The translations under genes were made by a program, and so were the position numbers. Below are positions 58,901 to 64,000 of a stretch of 64,000 bases of DNA, one piece after another. Source of the stretch: Gnetum montanum (taxonomy: Eukaryota > Streptophyta > Gnetopsida > Gnetales > Gnetaceae); the NCBI GenBank assembly GCA_015680685.1, contig MNCI01033529.1:1204044-1268043 (forward strand), in the 5' to 3' direction. The stretch's first letter is position 1. Every line of letters starts with the position of its first letter. The notes under the pieces were generated by a model. The model searched no databases. It saw nothing but the letters and a program-made list of their open reading frames with translations, and was not told where the DNA came from.

Positions 58901-61285
58901 ATGCACAAAGGCTGCTTACAACATATCGGGAAGGTGCTTCAAGAACGAGCACTAGAAAAACACCATACATCAAGCTTGGCCTTGTCATAGGGTGTGGCAT
59001 AGGCCTACAACAAGGATACAATTGACTTACATAGGGCAATCACATCTAGCACTTTTGTGTGCATAAACTATCAAAATTGAGAATATCACAATGTTACATT
59101 GCAATCTCACACATCCGATGATAGGAATAAATTTAGTGAGCATAATACATGGTATTTGGGAATGCTACCCAATCCTAGAAGGATATAGGACAAAATACCC
59201 AAGCCCATCCTAAGCTAAAAGGTTTAGGCCACTAGGAGCATACCAAGAAAGCACCATGATGTTTTGAGGAAAACCTATCTTTGTTACAGAATGTACATGA
59301 TCATCTATCATACTACATCCACTACACAATTGTCTCTACACATACACAAATAACCATTGCATTGAACTCACTACATGACTACCATTGAACGAAAATGATT
59401 TAGGACATGAGCATAATGATTGAATAATGGAACATGCCAACTAAGTAGCCATCACCTACCATAGTGGGAATTTAAGGCATTGGCCACTCCTGGGCCATCA
59501 ATATCTAGCATGGCCAAGGATACTATTTCATTCCATCTACTAACCCAATATCTATAGGGTTTAGGATAAATCATCGTCCTATATTAGTGCTGACCTAGCA
59601 TAGAGAGGCAAACAAATCATGATGTACCTACTAATTCATCACAGCTAAGGTACTAATAAATCCACAACCCAATGTTGGAATTCTAAGACCAAATAATCAA
59701 TTCATGAAGGCCTCAAGAGCACCTATCTTCCCCATAGACATATTTCTCACAAAATCAACTGAGGTCACCACTAGTCACATCTTCGTACCTATGCTACCTA
59801 CAAAGACTAAGACAACAGCTCAAAAATAGAGAAGTTAGTAGGAACATGATCAACACATTAGCCTCATATACAACCATCAAGCATGATCATATAATATAGA
59901 AATATCATTATCATTATTTCATAAAGGGTAAGATATTAGCAACACACAAAGAGATCAATCATGTAGAATATTGATGGATTAATTAGATACACTCACACAA
60001 AAGAATTCATCATGAGGCACACCCAGAGAGAGCTAGAACACTCTCAAAATTCAAAGATTCACATACAACAAACATTCCTAGCCACTAACACTGGTTCCAA
60101 CCATGCTCAAAATCTCAACACATTCATCAAGGGCATGTGCAACAAGGAATCATTATCTCAACTCAAAAATAAGGTGGAAGACCAAAGTCTAGCCAACAAT
60201 AGGTGTGCATAAAACCAATTCTCACTATGATAAGAAACATTAAGGAGGATGTGTCCACAAGAAAGACTCTCATCAAAAGAGGTGTTATCTTAACAAGAAT
60301 CAATAATCACCCACACTAGAAGTCTTTGAATCAAAGTACCCAAATAAATGTCACCAATCAAAAGAGTGATGCCACAAATCCTAGGGTAACACAGGGAGCA
60401 CAACTCATGAAAGGTCAACAACAAGGGCAATCAGGCCTCAAGCACAAGAAGATGTCAAAAACAAGGACCACAAAAATTTGACCTTGGGATGGAACAAATG
60501 GCCTTCAATCCATCCTCAACAACCCCAACAAAAAATCATCACACCACATAGAACACTAAGCCTTGTGTTACGAATGATAGAAATGACAAAGGTAACACCC
60601 ATGTAGAATTTGAATATGTAACCAAGAAGACATGCATACACAACTAGAAAAACATACAATTACAAACATGAATGTATGAATTCTACTGGAAATGATCTTA
60701 ATCCACCCAAAACAAGGCTCACCAAAAGCACATGTCCAAAGGCCCTCCATCTTGAGGTACTTTGGAACCAACATGTCCCAACTTTTAATTCCCATACTCA
60801 CTATATCTAGGATGAGTGGGAGTGCAAGGATATCACATCCTACATAATTCAATCAATTTCATCTTAATACATGTCATCTAGGTACAAACCAAAGCAAAGA
60901 CTAGGTTTGATTCATCCCAGATGAATCACTAGAGACTAGAGATACGATCTCCTTAAGCAACAATGATTTATGAGTTGCCAATATAACTCTCCTCTACCAT
61001 ATCAATTGAAACCAAAACTAGTCCAACCACAAGTAAATAAGTGGAGGACAATACCAAAATGTAATTGTATACATCCTCAAAGAGAACAACATACATCAAT
61101 TGCTCACAATGTAACATTGGTCCCCTCATCAAGAGCGTAAAAATATTATGATAAGGCAACTCTTCAAAGAATACATAAGGATATGATCCTAGATCACCTA
61201 GGTATCAATCCAAAGGGACCATTAATAGAACAAGCTCAATGGAGTAACACAACCAAAGAGCACATGCATATCACAACATGATTTC
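55907..61285 (-). other. Non-coding interior of the LARD
   Basis: No conserved protein seen. The longest minus-strand frame (56018-56422, 134 codons) overlaps others in different frames and matches nothing. The interior is richer in C than G on the plus strand (purine-rich on the element's sense strand) and carries repeated ACCA/CATAGT phrases such as CCCAAGTCATGAAATCAGACC and CCCAAGCCATGAGAGCACATC (58190-58330), a short internal tandem of about 50-60 bp. Confidence 0.6.
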
Positions 61286-61303
61286 AAAAATGCTCTGATT
61301 CCA
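61286..61303 (-). other. Primer-binding site of the LARD
   Basis: The minus strand reads TGGAATCAGAGCATTTTT two bases after the 5' LTR. TGGAATCAGAGC matches TGGTATCAGAGC at 11 of 12. Confidence 0.88.
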
Positions 61304-61305
61304 TT

Positions 61306-61887
61306 TATAACATTGTTGCCCCAATGTTGTCCATCACCCCAAGGAATTCACTAAGATCCAATGGATCTGGGATGGAAGACCTAGGGAATATGCCTCTAAC
61401 AAGCAAGCATCCCAAGAAAGGGTGCAAGAAACAACATAGCGTCTTAATATATGTATGGGAATGCACCTCAAGGAGGATAACTAACTCCAAATGAGGACCA
61501 TGCAAACAAGCACATAAGTAACCCTGTAGATAACATCAATGGAAGGGGAAATGATGCATCTACAAGGGATGGTGCCTCATCCCTAGATCCCTCAAGATTT
61601 GATCTAAGGTGTGGCTTGGCACCACACCAGAACTATCCAATCTTGGCTTCCTACATATCTATGACCACCATAGAATTAGGGCCATGTAGTTCTCCACGTG
61701 AGGGTAGTATGAATAGAACTTAGAGAGAGTTGCATTAGGAGGGTGTTTTGCTATTGACTTGGTACCACCAAGCCAGGATGGGTTTTTCTAACACTTGAGA
61801 GCCACCCAAGGATACCTTAGAGTGTTCCACGGTCCTTAAACCATGGGGAGAGCCCAAGAGAACCACCACCCTAGGACATCTCTCATA
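61306..61887 (-). mobile_element. 5' LTR of the LARD, 582 bp
   Basis: Minus-strand polarity: starts TATGAGAGATG at 61887, ends ATGTTATA at 61306, so the terminal TG/CA have decayed by transitions. It adjoins the primer site. Confidence 0.9.
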
Positions 61888-61892
61888 CTCCA
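61888..61892 (+). repeat. Target-site duplication CTCCA, right copy of the LARD
   Basis: Exact match to 55309-55313. Confidence 0.88.
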
Positions 61893-63404
61893 ACTCTCTT
61901 TTTACCTTTAATAAACTCTCTTTTTCTACTAATCTCCTATCTATAACAATCAAATTATATTCTCCATCTCCATAGAAGCTTGGTTTCTTCATCCATTTAC
62001 TAAAATTTTGATTTTGAGTACTTTCCTCTATTTAATATTCTTTACTTTTATTTTTCTCTTTTCTACTTGGTTCAAAAACCTTCCTCTTGGTAGATGGATC
62101 AGAAATGATGTTTGGAGGCCTAAAAGTAGTTAATTTTTCATTTGATCATAGATTATATCTATTTTCTTCATTTTTATTACACTTTTCATCCAATGATATA
62201 TCCTCTTTAGAAATTTGATAGAGAAAAGGTATTACTGGATCCATTCTTAGAAGATTTCCTTGTGTAATGAACACTAGATAGCTCATCATCAAATTCAACA
62301 TCAAGGAAGTTGGACATAGCAAGATCATTATCATCCTCATTGTCTTCTAACTTAGTGTCTTGATGGTTAGGTTTTCTATTTTTATTTTCCTCATTTATTT
62401 TAACCTTTGCCAAAGTTTTTTCTAGTTTCACTACTTTGTTGGACAAGTCTCTCATTAGCTATTCTTTTTTAGATTCTTTGCTTTCTAACTCTTTCTCTAT
62501 ATTAATATGAGAAGGCCATGGTAATGTTTTAAGTAGGGAAAAATATTGCATAAGAATCATCATTTTTTCTTCTCTTTTTTGAGTTGTTATAATTTCTTCA
62601 TTGTTTAAGTTTAATTATTTTTCTAATTGTATAACTTGACCAAAGTAGTCATTCAATGTTGACAGGTTTGGAGTTCTTCTTAACCAAATTGAAATATATT
62701 AATATTCACAACCTTAAGATAAGTATCTCTAAGCATTTTATTTGATGGTCTATACTATCTTTGAAAAAGCCCACAAATTCTTTGAAATGTAATGTTGAAA
62801 TCTCTAAATGACTCCTTAACTCCTTGCTTAGCTTGTACTAGCCCACAATACACTGATTGCCAAATTGGATCAAGAAAAGGCTTTTCATCCCATTCCAACT
62901 TGTGATACTATTTCTTGGCAAGTTTGAATATCAAATTTAAGTCATATCCTTTAAATTTGCTACAAACAACCTACAAGCTTGGTCTTGGTGTTGAATATTT
63001 GCATGAGCTAATGCTAGCTCAAATAAGTGAATGTATTCTTTAGCCAAGTAAGCTTTGCTAGGAATAAAAGGTTCAAGCAAATATTTGTAAATTTCTTTAG
63101 CAATATCGATGTAATTTTGAAACCTTAATGATGTAACTCCTTGCCAAGGATTCATTGGTTGTGGATTTTCCATCTTACTAGAATTCCTTTTGATTTTTGA
63201 ACTCTTATATTTCTTTTCCCTTCTCTTATAGACTAATAAATCAAATAGAAGAGGTGATCTTCTTGTCCTTCTAGTTTTTACTTCACTACTTGTTCCAAAC
63301 TTATAAAACTTTTTTTGTTCTTCCTTTGATGAATAATTAGTGTTAAAATCAAAAAATTGTTTAGAAGTTTTGAAATCTTTTAGACCTCTATTTTGTTTAG
63401 TCAT
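61893..63404 (-). pseudogene. Element E gag remnant
   Basis: Minus strand from 63404. The first frame (63404-62937) opens with a basic lysine/arginine-rich segment, then MNPWQGVTSLRFQNYIDIAK and HQDQACRLFVANLK, matching the H....CR.F...L.G.A..WY gag core. The frame then shifts and continues YHKLEWDEKPF and KQGVKESFRDFNITFQRICG (62880-62770). Further down are a coiled-coil block VVKLEKTLAKVKINEENKN (62430), acidic stretches and SKNGSSNTFSLSNF. The segment ends at the LARD target site. This is an old Ty3/gypsy gag; Tat affinity rests on the adjoining RNase H. Confidence 0.78.
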
Positions 63405-63544
63405 TAATTAAAAATAATTATTACTTTTCTTTCAAGCCTTCCTAGCACCAAAAAGAACTGTTGGTGTGCTAGGACTATCGATCTCTTTGAATGTAATGAA
63501 CTTAGGTAATAAATGTTCTTGCCCTCCTTCCAACACCAAAAAGA
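63405..63544 (-). other. Leader of element E with a duplicated primer-site-like motif
   Basis: On the minus strand TTCTTTTTGGTGTTGGAAGG (63551-63532) and TTCTTTTTGGTGCTAGGAAGG (63456-63436) are near-identical and about 95 bp apart. TTTGGTGCTAGGAAGG looks like a CpG-decayed TTTGGCGCCGGGAAGG primer site. Which copy is the functional one is unclear. Confidence 0.5.
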
Positions 63545-63935
63545 ACCATTTGGGACCATCAACATTTTCCTTTAGTCTTGTGACTAGGATCACAAGAAAT
63601 GAAGGTGTTCTTTCAAACTTGGGTTTAGGTGCTTGTTGGTCTCTAGCAACACCCAGGCTCATATACCTCCAAATAAACTCTGTGGTAATAGAGTGACCTA
63701 AGCCTAAATGTGTGTTGCTATTGTGAATGTTAAAATGGTTGGGTGTGTGTATGAAACTGTAATTTTCTATTATAACAAAAATTTAGCTAACTTGGTCAAA
63801 TACTGTGAGTTATTAAAGATTCCTATTTTGTCAAGTTACTTAGTTTATATAGTCCCTATAGTACATGAAACAAATAAAATTTGACAAAAAATTCTTGAGC
63901 ACAATTCTGCCAAAATCTACTCCTAATTTTCCCCA
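63545..63935 (-). mobile_element. 5' LTR of element E (type-2 LTR)
   Basis: On the minus strand it starts TGGGGAAAATTAGGAG at 63935 and has the TATA box GGACTATATAAACTAAG (63850). It continues TTATAATAGAAAATTACAG and GGTGTTGCTAGAGACC, and fades near 63545. It is followed on the same strand by gag, so this is the 5' LTR. Related copies are at 2928-3335 and 13735-14130, and a 45-bp scrap at 47440-47485. Confidence 0.75.
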
Positions 63936-64000
63936 GAGAAAAAGTTCCACAAGAAAATTAGGAATAGAGTGAGATTCAATGGATTTAGAAAAAAAAAGAA
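63936..64000. other. Flank beyond element E
   Basis: Short AT-rich flank ending the window. Nothing recognised. Confidence 0.5.

Larger units (their letters stand above)
55314..61887 (-). mobile_element. Large non-autonomous LTR retrotransposon (LARD-like), 6.6 kb, minus strand
   Basis: Two 582-bp LTRs, an initiator-Met primer site, a polypurine tract and an exact CTCCA duplication define a complete element. The 5.4-kb interior has no gag, protease, RT, RNase H or integrase motif on either strand. Large non-coding LTR elements of this sort (LARDs) depend on enzymes from autonomous partners. The primer type suggests a copia-like helper, but that is inference. LTR identity is about 88% over the first 120 bp by eye. 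It sits inside element E. Confidence 0.88.

Noticed and set aside
54560-61900. LARD boundaries at the inner TGTTG (55322 and 61314) rather than TGTTACA/TATAACA.
   Set aside because: Only the outer boundaries give equal 582-bp LTRs, an exact CTCCA duplication and correct primer-site spacing.
1-64000. CRISPR arrays, operons, tRNA, rRNA or organellar genes.
   Set aside because: None seen. Spaced direct repeats here are satellites or LTR motifs, and the content is plant nuclear retrotransposon DNA.

Overview
The window is AT-rich, gene-poor nuclear DNA from a seed plant with a large, repeat-swollen genome. A conifer or other gymnosperm is the best guess, because the elements are old, nested and decayed and no intact gene is visible. 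That placement is inference; no marker fixes the species. Nearly everything traces to retrotransposons at different stages of decay. Most CpG sites in them have become TpG/CpA, and every polyprotein carries stops and frameshifts.

Layout. 1-1080: a short CpG-preserved stretch, the only part that does not look like decayed repeat. 1300-3340: a Ty3/gypsy reverse transcriptase scrap, a minus-strand LTR with its primer site, and a fragment of a second LTR type. 3343-7110: Ty3/gypsy pol copy A. 7112-8745: an RTE-type LINE on the minus strand. 9836-11830: a minus-strand 3' LTR with polypurine tract, then a second LTR-like unit with 20-bp-spaced palindromes. 12640-17190: LTR-like fragments and non-coding DNA with a 317-bp tandem duplication. 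17195-19530: a tandem satellite of about 188-bp monomers, broken by an artefactual poly-C/N run. 19575-23145: an LTR plus a minus-strand Ty1/copia gag with its own 5' LTR. 23150-45340: Ty3/gypsy copy B, split by a complete 14.3-kb Ty3/gypsy element (copy C, 27716-42057) with LTRs of 885 and 910 bp and an exact AATAT target duplication. 45800-47420: decayed copia gag-protease. 47545-48320: a frameshifted fragment of a host gene, the TBCC-domain protein TBCCD1. 49364-54496: a complete copia element (D) with 270-bp LTRs. 54502-63935: a minus-strand gypsy element (E), split by a complete non-autonomous 6.6-kb LTR element (55314-61887, LTRs 582 bp, exact CTCCA duplication).

How the parts relate. 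Copies A, B and C belong to one Ty3/gypsy family (Athila/Tat-like by motif wording and by a tRNA-Asp-type primer site). In B and C an accessory reading frame lies downstream of pol, and in both it is preceded by a homologous TATA-containing segment that is not an LTR. This looks like an internal second promoter for a third gene and is the most interesting structure here. LTRs of the wider family share a conserved R-U5 backbone with a triplicated motif but carry different short-repeat cassettes in U3, as if promoter modules had been exchanged.

All boundaries were read by eye. LTR ends backed by target duplications, polypurine tracts or primer sites are firm; others are approximate.
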